Below, piece after piece: positions 51,756-60,028 of a DNA stretch of 64,000 nt. This DNA comes from Firm-04 sp964392175. Lineage in GTDB: Bacteria; Bacillota; Clostridia; Oscillospirales; Ruminococcaceae. A program made the position numbers and the translations under genes. How positions within the stretch are numbered: position 1 is the stretch's first letter; every line of letters begins with the position of its first letter. Where the stretch lies: NCBI GenBank assembly GCA_964392175.1, contig CAYMOJ010000002.1, positions 1 to 64,000 of the forward strand, read 5' to 3'. The notes under the pieces were generated by a model. That model ran no database searches and was not told the DNA's origin. It was given only the letters and a program-made list of their open reading frames with translations.

Positions 51756-53657
51756 TTATTCTTCCGGTGGGGTTGTTGCAGTGGTAGTAGAGGTAGATGT
51801 GCTTTCATCGCCCTCGCTATCGGTGACTGTAGTTGCAGTGGTGGTTGTGGTCACCACCGGATTTTCAGCATACCAGATCACGATGGTATACGCATCCAAT
51901 AGGTCGATCTCCGTTCCCACAGCAGGTTCTACAGCGCACACATGACCATTGGGATAGTTGTAATCCACCTTTGTTTTATAGACCATCTTCTGCACGGGGG
52001 CATCGGGGTCAGATTCGCCTTCTGTGCTGTTGATGACGAAGCCCAGTTCCTGTAGCTTTGCCACATATTCTGAGAGTGCATATCCGGCGAAATTGGGCAG
52101 TGCTTTTTTAGAAGTGCCCATGCTGACCTGCACCTTCATGGTGGAACCACTCATAAATTCGGCACCCTCATCGATTTCCTGCCAGATGATGATGCCGTTG
52201 CTGTATTCCTCACAGTAGACATACTCAGGTTCCAGCTCCAACCAACCTGCCATTTCGGTTTTCTTGATCTGATAATACTGCCCCACAAGCTTCGGCATCA
52301 CGCTGTCATAGCGCGGTAAGCTAGAGGTGTCGTCCTTGCTGGAAACTTCGACAATATTATCGGAGAGCGAAGAACTGTTTTGCCACTGTGAGCTGTTGCC
52401 GTCGTTTCCGAATGCTTGTTGAAAGAAAATCACCACGATGATAATGATAATGGTAAGCAGTAACCCGATGATCAATGGCACGCGGATACGCTCGAAGAAG
52501 CTGATGGTTTCCGGTTCGTGATGTGGGATTTTTTTATGGGTGACGTTTTCCTGCGTGTGTGGCTTTGCACTATGCTGACGATGCTGTGCATCGGCGGCAA
52601 GCTGTTGTGCCCTGGCGTTTGCCATTGCGGGATTAAATACTGTGGTGGATCCGGCGGGCTGTGCAGGCAGCACAGGCACAGTGGCGGTGTGTTCCTCTTC
52701 TGGAGCTTCGTCAAAGAGTAGCGTTACGAGATCCGTCACGCTGCGTACGCGGTCATTGGCATCCAGTGCAAGACCACGCATGATTGCTTCAGAGACATGG
52801 GCCGGTACGCGGCTATTCAACTCAGCGGGGGGCACAAGATTGTCATAATCCTGGCGAGTATTGGCATCGGTGGCACGGCAACCTGTGAGAATACGGTACA
52901 GTACCGCACAGATGCCGTAAACATCCGTCCAAGTACCCTGTTGACGATCTGCAAAATATTGCTCAGGGGCAGCATAGCCATCATAAAGCTCGGCATCCAG
53001 TTCTGTGTCATTGGTACGCACAGCAGAGATACAGAATCCGCTGAGCTTTAGTGTGCCCTTATCATCGACCAAAATCGTTTCGGGACTGATACCACGATGC
53101 AGCAAGCCGGCATTGTGCAGCAGACTCAGCGTGGTAAACAGGGGAGGAAACATCCTGCTGACGGTTCTCCAACTTAATTCCCCTGCGTTTTCCTTCAGAT
53201 AAGAGAGCAGTGTCTGCCCCTCGGGATACTCAAACACCGCGTAGGTGGTATTGTTTTCCGCGAACAGATCCAGTGCAGGGTCGAGGTGGTTTAGGCTTCT
53301 TAGCCGTGCCAGGGCTTTGTTCAGTTCGGTATATTCTGCCATCAATGCTTTATATTGCGCAAGATGATTATAATTCACATTAATGAGGGCACTGTTCGGC
53401 ACACGCGAGCAAAGCTGTTCCGGCATATACTCGCGTACGAGCACCTTGCAGCCGATATTGCCATCATAAGCGATATAGGTGATGCCTTCGCCGTTCTGGC
53501 TGAGCGCTTTGCCAACCAAATAGCGGTCACGGAGCATCGTGCCGGGTGTTAGATGCGTTGCCAGCACAGTACTGGTTTCCCGGTAGCCGCAATGGGGGCA
53601 GATCGGCTCAAGGCTTTTTGTTTCCATGCAGCCATAACACAGATTCCACTCAGACAT
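51756..53657 (-). CDS. Transmembrane PASTA-type pseudokinase with N-terminal zinc ribbon
   Basis: The 633-residue protein is built like PrkC/PknB kinases but appears inactive. Residues 7-23 form a zinc ribbon (CYGC and CPHC). Residues 41-315 have the kinase fold with the APE motif GYAAPEQY, but the ATP lysine is Arg75 (VLVREYMP), HRD reads HRG (Gly189) and DFG reads GFC (207-209). One membrane helix lies at about 393-413. Two PASTA-like repeats of about 70 residues follow outside (for example GQYYQIKKTEM and GYALSEYVAKLQELGF), then a Thr-rich tail. It could sense wall fragments without phosphorylation. TTGACA-17-TACAAT promoter at 53770-53798; mreCD follow. Confidence 0.85.
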   Translation of the reverse strand: MSEWNLCYGCMETKSLEPICPHCGYRETSTVLATHLTPGTMLRDRYLVGKALSQNGEGITYIAYDGNIGCKVLVREYMPEQLCSRVPNSALINVNYNHLAQYKALMAEYTELNKALARLRSLNHLDPALDLFAENNTTYAVFEYPEGQTLLSYLKENAGELSWRTVSRMFPPLFTTLSLLHNAGLLHRGISPETILVDDKGTLKLSGFCISAVRTNDTELDAELYDGYAAPEQYFADRQQGTWTDVYGICAVLYRILTGCRATDANTRQDYDNLVPPAELNSRVPAHVSEAIMRGLALDANDRVRSVTDLVTLLFDEAPEEEHTATVPVLPAQPAGSTTVFNPAMANARAQQLAADAQHRQHSAKPHTQENVTHKKIPHHEPETISFFERIRVPLIIGLLLTIIIIIVVIFFQQAFGNDGNSSQWQNSSSLSDNIVEVSSKDDTSSLPRYDSVMPKLVGQYYQIKKTEMAGWLELEPEYVYCEEYSNGIIIWQEIDEGAEFMSGSTMKVQVSMGTSKKALPNFAGYALSEYVAKLQELGFVINSTEGESDPDAPVQKMVYKTKVDYNYPNGHVCAVEPAVGTEIDLLDAYTIVIWYAENPVVTTTTTATTVTDSEGDESTSTSTTTATTPPEE

Positions 53658-53769
53658 GATCTTCTCCTTCTATCGAACGAACGGCACGATCTCCATGCTG
53701 TGCCATATCTTTTAGAGATATACTAAAACAAGCAGTGTGCCGTAGGATTTCCCATTCATCTTCATCACC

Positions 53770-53798
53770 ATTGTAACAGGAAAAAGGCACACTGTCAA
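53770..53798 (-). promoter_or_regulatory. Promoter of the pseudokinase gene
   Basis: Minus strand TTGACA (53793-53798), 17 bases, TACAAT (53770-53775). Confidence 0.75.
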
Positions 53799-53872
53799 TC
53801 ATTTTAAGCGGTTTGATATCGAATTGTAACCGAATTGTAATGTGCGATTATCCTATTTGTCGTAATGGAAAA

Positions 53873-54682
53873 TCATTCTACAGATTGTTGTCCGATACCT
53901 AAAATCTGCGACAAAAAGTCCACACGCACATCACTTGCAGAGACCATACCGCCCTCTGCGCTCCACTTGGTGGTGATGATATATGCAGTGAGATTTCCGG
54001 TTTCGCCGTCCTCATAGCAATAGCGATACTCGCGGGTTTCGGTGCGATCCGTGTGGTAGTAGGTTGCATAAGGGGAAAGCCCTAAGATGTCCTCTGCCTG
54101 TTCGGGTGTGCAGCCTGATGAAAGGGAAGCAGGATCCAGATAGGTTTTGCGCTCGGTGCCGTAGGCATTATCCTCCAGAATTTCAAAATTGTAGTAGGTG
54201 ATCTCGCCCACCACATCATCGGTGATATCGCAGTGAATGATCCACTCGGGCATGGTAACACCTTGTACCTTAGCAGATTTGGTGCTTTCGTATATAACGC
54301 CGCCAGCGGACATCAGCTGATTGAGCAGTGGATATTCCGAAGCATCGGAAAGCGCAACCTTGCTGATTTTCTGGGCATCTGCTACGGATGTGCCGATGGA
54401 AAGCGAAAGCTTTTCGGCGTATTTTGCGCCGTCATTGCGTTTGATATTGATATAGATGGCGATGCCACCGATCAGCCCGATTGCTGTCAGGGCACATACT
54501 GCTGCCAGAATTTTTTTCCCCATTGCTGCACGGCGGCTACGCTTGCCGCTTGGTGTACGATTCTTTGCAGCATGACTTTTCGGCACCACCGGTGCAGGGT
54601 CAATGGGGACATCATATGCATCGTCGCCGTTGAAGTAGGCATCCATCTGTGTCTGTTCCTCGAAATCTCTTTGCTCTGCCAT
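53873..54682 (-). CDS. Unknown single-pass membrane protein
   Basis: No function recognised. The 269-residue protein has a cytoplasmic N-terminus of about 65 residues, acidic at first and then basic (SGKRSRRAAMGKK), one membrane helix (ILAAVCALTAIGLIGGIAIYI) and an extracytoplasmic domain of about 175 residues with YPLLNQLMSAGGVIYE and TPEQAEDILGLSP. ATG 54682 follows GGAAGG. It lies 105 bases after the methionine gamma-lyase-family gene and upstream of the pseudokinase, on the same strand. The basic stretch before the helix places the large domain outside the cell. Confidence 0.65.
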   Translation of the reverse strand: MAEQRDFEEQTQMDAYFNGDDAYDVPIDPAPVVPKSHAAKNRTPSGKRSRRAAMGKKILAAVCALTAIGLIGGIAIYINIKRNDGAKYAEKLSLSIGTSVADAQKISKVALSDASEYPLLNQLMSAGGVIYESTKSAKVQGVTMPEWIIHCDITDDVVGEITYYNFEILEDNAYGTERKTYLDPASLSSGCTPEQAEDILGLSPYATYYHTDRTETREYRYCYEDGETGNLTAYIITTKWSAEGGMVSASDVRVDFLSQILGIGQQSVE

Positions 54683-54787
54683 GATTCTTACCTTCCTTTT
54701 TTGATTTTTCGGCATTTGCCGGTGGATGGAGGATTTTTTGTAATTTGCCTGACAGGCGTATCCATGAAATACTTCAGCACGGATCCT

Positions 54788-56065
54788 TTACAGTGAAAGC
54801 AAATCACGCTTCAGCATTGTTTGCGCTGCGGTCAGTACACCAAATTTGCCGGTGGGATAGGTTAGCCCGCCCTGCAAATACGCTGCAAAGGGTGCGCGGA
54901 TGGGCGCATCGGCGGAAAGCTCAATAGATGCACCCCCGGTGAAAGTACCTGCCGCCATAATCACCTGACTATCGTAGCCGGGCATATCCCACGCCTCCGG
55001 AGCGACATAAGCATCCACCGGAGAACCTGCCTGAATGCCACAGCAGAAGGCCGTCAGTGCATCAGCAGAGCCAAGCTGCAGTACGGTGATGATATCCCCT
55101 GCGGTTGTTCCTTGTTCCGGCAGGCAATGAAAGCCCAGCCTTGTGAACAATGCGGAAGCAAATACACCGGTTTTTCTTGCGGCTGCCACGACTTCGGGTG
55201 CCATAAACAATCCCAGATACATCTCTCGGTTTTGTTCCAGAGAGCAGCCCACCTCTTTGCCCATGCCCACGCAAGTCAGGCGATACGCGCAAAGCCGCAC
55301 CAGATGTTTTTTTCCTGCGATATATCCACCGGTGCGGGCGATGCCGCCTCCTGCGTTTTTGATCAGTGAGCCAATAACCAGATCTGCGCCGACTTCCGTC
55401 GGCTCTTGTTTTTCCACAAATTCACCGTAGCAGTTATCTACCATCACCACTGCATGGGGATTGCTGCTGCGTGTTGCTTCCACAATTTTTGCGATATCCG
55501 CGATGGTGAGTGCGGGGCGGAGGGAGTACCCTCTGGAACGCTGAATATAGACCACTTTCGCGCCTTTTACCGCCTCTGGAATCGCGGTATAATCGGGTTT
55601 GCCATCGGGGGTAAGTTCGCATTGCCCGTAGGTCACGCCGTAATCCTTCAGCGATCCGTTGCCTGCCTCGCCACGAATGCCAATGACCTCTTCAAGGGTA
55701 TCGTATGGTGCACCTGTGACGCTTACGATCTTGTCACCTGTGCGCAGTACACCGAACAATGCCGTGGAAAGCGCGTGCGTTCCGGATACAAAATGGTGTC
55801 GCACCAACGCGTCCTCAGTACCGAAGACTTGTGCCCAAACCGCGTCCAGGCGGTCTCTGCCCATATCATCGTAGCCGTAGCCACTGGAGCCATTCAGGCA
55901 AGCGGTACTGACATGATGCGCCTGAAAGGCGTGCAGAACCTTTGCACCGTTGTACTCCGCAATGGATTCGATTTCTGCGAACTGTGCCACAGCGGATGCT
56001 TGTGCTTCTTCGGCGACTTGCATCAATTTTGCGTCAATGCCAAAGGGATTTTGCTGTGTATTCAA
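54788..56065 (-). CDS. Methionine gamma-lyase-family PLP enzyme (aluminium-resistance-protein type)
   Basis: The 425-residue PLP enzyme matches the Met_gamma_lyase family PF06838, once called aluminium resistance proteins. Motifs: GSSGYGYDDMGRDRLDAVWA near residue 60, FVSGTHALSTALFGVLRTGD, VMVDNCYGEFVE with the cofactor Asp, and the PLP lysine in GSLIKNAGGGIARTGGYI. Carbon-sulfur lyase activity is inferred from the fold only. The start is TTG 56065 after GGAGGC, two bases after the GNAT stop, so it is part of the M42-GNAT operon. Confidence 0.88.
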   Translation of the reverse strand: MNTQQNPFGIDAKLMQVAEEAQASAVAQFAEIESIAEYNGAKVLHAFQAHHVSTACLNGSSGYGYDDMGRDRLDAVWAQVFGTEDALVRHHFVSGTHALSTALFGVLRTGDKIVSVTGAPYDTLEEVIGIRGEAGNGSLKDYGVTYGQCELTPDGKPDYTAIPEAVKGAKVVYIQRSRGYSLRPALTIADIAKIVEATRSSNPHAVVMVDNCYGEFVEKQEPTEVGADLVIGSLIKNAGGGIARTGGYIAGKKHLVRLCAYRLTCVGMGKEVGCSLEQNREMYLGLFMAPEVVAAARKTGVFASALFTRLGFHCLPEQGTTAGDIITVLQLGSADALTAFCCGIQAGSPVDAYVAPEAWDMPGYDSQVIMAAGTFTGGASIELSADAPIRAPFAAYLQGGLTYPTGKFGVLTAAQTMLKRDLLSL

Positions 56066-56067
56066 AA

Positions 56068-56868
56068 TCAGAGTGCCTCCTTTTTCAATGCATCGGGTTC
56101 GGCGTTTTCGAGCCGTTCCAGTACCTGTTCGGTCTGCAAAAGCGTAAAGCCGATCTCCTTGTAAAACCCTGCGCGGAGATCCAGCGCATATAAAATGGCG
56201 ACCTTGCCCTGTTGTTCCAATTCTGTTGCAAGATATCGCAATAAATCTCTGGCATAGCCCTGTCCGCGATATGCCGCGCGGGTTGCTACCTGCCCGATCA
56301 GCACGCGATTTTGGTAATCATATACAGCGGTAGCGGCAGTGATATGATCATATGTATAGCATCTGCGCAGCCCACGGCGCACCATATGGGAGGTATCCGT
56401 TAGCCACAGTCCATGCTCCGTCAGATTGGGAAAGCCCTCAGTGAGGATATCATATACATCGTCCAGACGGGGTTTATCGTTGACAAGAGCGGGGTCAAAC
56501 TGCGCAGAAGGTTTTCCCGGTACCAGCCGGAAGATGGAACGGCGCAGGGGCATATAGCCGTGAGGCAGAATACGGCTGACCAGGGATTGGCAACCTTCTA
56601 CACGGAAAGGGCGATGCATTTGCACGAAAATGCATAGCTCCTCGTGTGCGGCGCGGTCATGGAAGAAATCGTCCATCGCGCTGATGATGAGCGTGCTGTT
56701 TTGCAACATCATCCAAGCGTGCTTGCCGCAGATCTCCAGTTCAAAAAAGCGGCAGAAATCATAGTTTGTACCGTATGCCGCAAGGCAAGTGAGCATTTTT
56801 CTGCCGTAGTGGCAGACCGCAAGCCATTTCTTGTTGATGCTGCGGTCGTTGGTCAGTTGTCGTATCAT
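56068..56868 (-). CDS. GNAT family N-acetyltransferase
   Basis: The 266-residue protein carries a C-terminal GNAT domain with the acetyl-CoA motif RAAYRGQGYARDLLRYLATE and the closing strand YALDLRAGFYKEIGF. The N-terminal 130 residues are not obviously a GNAT domain and may bind the substrate. The target amine is unknown; with two peptidases upstream, a peptide or amino acid is a reasonable guess. ATG 56868 overlaps the stop of the second M42 gene by 4 bases. Confidence 0.85.
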   Translation of the reverse strand: MIRQLTNDRSINKKWLAVCHYGRKMLTCLAAYGTNYDFCRFFELEICGKHAWMMLQNSTLIISAMDDFFHDRAAHEELCIFVQMHRPFRVEGCQSLVSRILPHGYMPLRRSIFRLVPGKPSAQFDPALVNDKPRLDDVYDILTEGFPNLTEHGLWLTDTSHMVRRGLRRCYTYDHITAATAVYDYQNRVLIGQVATRAAYRGQGYARDLLRYLATELEQQGKVAILYALDLRAGFYKEIGFTLLQTEQVLERLENAEPDALKKEAL

Positions 56869-57902
56869 AGCGCAGGTGCTCCATGCTTGGCAAGGTGGTA
56901 GATCATAGCGTGAAGCAGCTTGTTGCAAGCATCGGCATCGGATTCCTGCATGACGCAGAGAGGCGCATGCAGATTGCGGCATGGTGCGCTGATGGCGAGC
57001 ACTCTTGCGCCGCTGTTTTGAATAGCTCCTGCATCATTGCCGCCGGCGATTTTGGTTTTGGTCTGCCATGGAATGCCCTGTTCCTTGCAAAGCTGCACTG
57101 CCAGATGGTACAATGCTGCATCATAGACAGTTCTGCCGTCTATGAATGAGATCACTGCACCATCGCCCAACTTGCAAACAGGATTTGCACTGTCGGGAAA
57201 ATCGGCGGCTGTAGTCGTTTCCAGCACAATGGCAATTTCAGGCTTGATTGCATTTGCCGCCACAGTTGCTCCGCGCAGACCGACTTCCTCCTGTACGGTG
57301 AACGCCACAGTCAGTTCGCAGGGCAGCTCCTCCCGCAGCAGAGAAAGCAGCAGACTGCAACCATATCGATCATCTAATGCCTTCGCCGCGATCTTTCCAC
57401 CGTGTAGTGTGTGATATGCAGGGGCAAAAGTGATGATATCCCCCAGCGATACATATTTTTCTGCATCGGTGCGATTTGACGCACCAATATCCACTGCCAG
57501 ATCCTCCGCTTTTGCTGCGGTCTTGCGCTGATCGGCACTGAGCCGATGAATAGGGCAAGCCCCAATTACGCCTTGAATACCGTCAGATCCCACGCACACC
57601 TGTCTGCCGATCATGGCGGTGGCATCAATACCGCCCACAGCCCCAAAGCGCAGTGTGCCATCTGCTGTGATATCGGTGACCATCATGGCGACTTCGTCCA
57701 TATGGGCAGCGATCATGATGCGGGGCACATTGTTTTTTTTGCCTTGCTTTTGCACGATGAGATTGCCCAGACGATCGACCTGCACCAGACAATCCGGCAG
57801 GGGAAGCTGTTCCAGTTCCTTCAAAATATAGTTGCGCACGGCGGCTTCTCTGCCGGAAGCCCCCGGTAGCAGGCACAGTGCTTTTAGTTCTGATTGATTC
57901 AT
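56865..57902 (-). CDS. M42 family metallopeptidase (second of a pair)
   Basis: The 345-residue M42 (FrvX/TET-type) aminopeptidase has all the di-metal motifs: AAHMDEVAMM, AKALDDRYGCSLLLS, the catalytic Glu pair in FTVQEEVGLRGA, and a metal Asp in VLETTTAADFP. Members form large tetrahedral complexes and cleave N-terminal residues from peptides. ATG 57902 follows GGAGGTG and overlaps the stop of the first M42 gene by ATGA; the frame continues upstream without homology. It is also coupled to the GNAT gene downstream. Confidence 0.92.
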   Translation of the reverse strand: MNQSELKALCLLPGASGREAAVRNYILKELEQLPLPDCLVQVDRLGNLIVQKQGKKNNVPRIMIAAHMDEVAMMVTDITADGTLRFGAVGGIDATAMIGRQVCVGSDGIQGVIGACPIHRLSADQRKTAAKAEDLAVDIGASNRTDAEKYVSLGDIITFAPAYHTLHGGKIAAKALDDRYGCSLLLSLLREELPCELTVAFTVQEEVGLRGATVAANAIKPEIAIVLETTTAADFPDSANPVCKLGDGAVISFIDGRTVYDAALYHLAVQLCKEQGIPWQTKTKIAGGNDAGAIQNSGARVLAISAPCRNLHAPLCVMQESDADACNKLLHAMIYHLAKHGAPAL

Positions 57903-58945
57903 AGACCCCTGCACCTCCCTGCAAAAGCCGCAAGCAAAGCGGCGGTTTGTGCCACATCGCCACAATCAATGACTTCAACGGGCGAGTGCATATATTGCAA
58001 CGGGATGGAAACCGTTGCCGTCGCTGCTCCTCCGGGTGCCAGTGCCAGCAGATCAGCATCGGTGCCGGTACCATCCGGCATAATTTCTTTTTGGTATGGG
58101 ATTCCCACCGCAACCGCTGTGCAGATCAATGCCTGTGACAGCGATTCATCCAACGTGGAGGAGATACCGATCGCGGGCCCTTTGCCGATGGTCATGCAGC
58201 CATAGGGCTTTTCACCATGGGACATGGCAAAGGTCACATCCACCGCAATTGCAATATCGGGCTGCTCCTCAGCCGCGACCACTCGCGCACCACGGCTGCC
58301 ACGCTCCTCTTGGGCACTGAAAACAATGGTTACAGCGCAGGGCAGAGCATCCGCAGGCAACGCTGCAATTTGTTCTGCGGCACCCAATACAGCTGCCACA
58401 CCACAGCGATTATCCAGTGCAGGTGCAGTCATTCGATCATGGAGTAGTTGCATAGGGGATTGTGCGAAATACACTGCATCCCCCTGTGCGATTTTTTCTT
58501 TTGCAGCATCAGCAGAGGAAAAGCCGAAATCCACACAGAACTGTTCCCATTCAGGTACAGCACTGTCACCCTTGGTGAGATGTGGCGGTAGAATGGAGAT
58601 CACGCCGAACAATTCTTCCCCGCTTTGCGTGCAGAGGATTACAGGCTGACCTGAAAGTAATCTGCGATCGATGCCACCTACTGCACCAATGCGAACGAAG
58701 CCATCGTCTGTGATATCCGTGACAAAAAAACCCACCTGATCGAGATGTGCGCAAAGCATCAGACGGGGCTTGCTGTGATCTGTAAAATCGCCGATATGCC
58801 CAATTACCGAACCGTCTCGGCAAACGGCATCGGGAGCAAAGGGCTTCAGCATATCGCACAACGATGCTGCGGCACGGTGTTCTCTTCCGGCAACACCGCG
58901 CAGTGTAGCAATTTTCATGATGCGTTCGCGCCATTGCTTCATCAT
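57899..58945 (-). CDS. M42 family metallopeptidase (first of a pair)
   Basis: The 348-residue protein is homologous to its downstream neighbour but clearly divergent. Metal motifs are LCAHLDQVGFF (Asp replaces part of the more usual HMDE), APALDNRCGVAA, FSAQEERGSRGA and AIAVDVTFA. The two likely form separate or mixed tetrahedral peptidases with different side-chain preferences. Two adjacent ATGs, 58945 and 58942, follow AAAGGAAG. Promoter TTGCTT (59013-59018), 17 bases, TATACT (58990-58995) on the minus strand drives the operon M42-M42-GNAT-lyase. Confidence 0.9.
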   Translation of the reverse strand: MMKQWRERIMKIATLRGVAGREHRAAASLCDMLKPFAPDAVCRDGSVIGHIGDFTDHSKPRLMLCAHLDQVGFFVTDITDDGFVRIGAVGGIDRRLLSGQPVILCTQSGEELFGVISILPPHLTKGDSAVPEWEQFCVDFGFSSADAAKEKIAQGDAVYFAQSPMQLLHDRMTAPALDNRCGVAAVLGAAEQIAALPADALPCAVTIVFSAQEERGSRGARVVAAEEQPDIAIAVDVTFAMSHGEKPYGCMTIGKGPAIGISSTLDESLSQALICTAVAVGIPYQKEIMPDGTGTDADLLALAPGGAATATVSIPLQYMHSPVEVIDCGDVAQTAALLAAFAGRCRGL

Positions 58946-58989
58946 CGGTGGCACACTTCCTTTCACAAGCGAATAATCATACAGCATAT

Positions 58990-59018
58990 AGTATACCAAA
59001 AATCGGCAAAAAAAGCAA
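58990..59018 (-). promoter_or_regulatory. Promoter of the M42 operon
   Basis: Minus strand TTGCTT (59013-59018), 17 bases, TATACT (58990-58995) with an extended TG. Confidence 0.65.
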
Positions 59019-59121
59019 GCAGCACCGCAGGTTTTGTATTATACAACAAAAAAGCACGGCTTTGCCATGGAAAAGGCTATGAAATATCACGGTGATTATG
59101 GCGGCAGTGACTTCGCTTTCT

Positions 59122-59149
59122 TTTGCCCGGCAAGCTTTGCCCGGCAAGC
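59122..59149. repeat. Tandem 14-base repeat
   Basis: TTTGCCCGGCAAGC occurs twice head to tail (59122-59135 and 59136-59149). Each copy contains the inverted repeat TTGCC-C-GGCAA. It lies between the PP2C terminator and the M42 promoter; no function is known. Confidence 0.8.
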
Positions 59150-59165
59150 TCTGAAACAAAATGTG

Positions 59166-59199
59166 AAGACCGCATCCATGGGAAATTGGATACGGTCTT
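59166..59199 (-). terminator. Terminator of the PP2C gene
   Basis: AAGACCGCATCC (59166-59177) pairs with GGATACGGTCTT (59187-59198), one mismatch. T-rich on the minus-strand exit. Confidence 0.6.
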
Positions 59200-59215
59200 T
59201 GTGTATTTTGGCATC

Positions 59216-60004
59216 TTAACGTTCTGCGGTAGGGGGGATGGGCAGAGGTACTTCCCCGGGATAGCGCACGACAGCGGCGATGGTGATGTTATCCCTGCCA
59301 CCTTTGGAAAGAGCAAGCTTCACCAACTGCTCCAGACGGGTGGGCAGGTTTTTGGGGTGTGCCATAATCTCTTCAATTTCGTCGTTAGATACATAGTCAG
59401 TCAGCCCATCCGAACAAAGCAGCAGTACATCGCCATAACGCATTCCATCGGGATAGACAAACACATCGGGTTTCGGGTCTGTGGTCAGATTGCCCACCAC
59501 CGGCAGCACGATATTACGATGACTGTGTTCGCGTTTTTCTGCGGCCGTGATGGTGCCTTCATCATACAGCATCTGCACGAGTGTCTGATCGTGGCTGAGC
59601 TGCTTGAGATTCCCGTTTCGATGGCGGTATATGCGCGAATCGCCTACATTAAAGCAGTGCATTTCTTCCTGTTCATCAATGGCGATACCACAAAGGGTGG
59701 CTTGCATATTGGCTGCCTGATTGTTGTCGCGGCTTTGGGCTGCAATTGCCTTGTGGATTTCCAAGATTCGCCGCCGCAGATTGATCTTTTTTTGATATTT
59801 CACTGTTGCAAGTTGTTCCAGACAACTGCGCGAGGCAAGCTCACCGGCAGCTTCCCCGGAGACACCGTCACTTACCGCCACCAGAAAGGGAGCGGGCAGC
59901 ATCATCTGCATGGCACCTTCGGTACGTACCGTGTGATGCAGTAGGAGCGCGTCTTCATTATGGGGCATAATGCCTTTTTCAGTGATACCACAGCAATAGT
60001 ACAT
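59216..60004 (-). CDS. PP2C family serine/threonine phosphatase
   Basis: The 262-residue PPM/PP2C phosphatase has the metal-binding Asp residues in the usual motifs: HNEDALLL, FLVAVSDGVSGE, VGDSRIYRHRNG, LLCSDGLTDYV and GGRDNITIAAV. It resembles PrpC, the partner of PASTA kinases in Firmicutes. No active kinase is adjacent; the only PASTA protein in the window is the pseudokinase 6 kb away. It removes phosphates from Ser/Thr of cytoplasmic proteins. The gene lies 24 bases after tgt on the same strand. Confidence 0.93.
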   Translation of the reverse strand: MYYCCGITEKGIMPHNEDALLLHHTVRTEGAMQMMLPAPFLVAVSDGVSGEAAGELASRSCLEQLATVKYQKKINLRRRILEIHKAIAAQSRDNNQAANMQATLCGIAIDEQEEMHCFNVGDSRIYRHRNGNLKQLSHDQTLVQMLYDEGTITAAEKREHSHRNIVLPVVGNLTTDPKPDVFVYPDGMRYGDVLLLCSDGLTDYVSNDEIEEIMAHPKNLPTRLEQLVKLALSKGGRDNITIAAVVRYPGEVPLPIPPTAER

Positions 60005-60028
60005 CGTCGGATCGCTCCTTTCAAAGCA

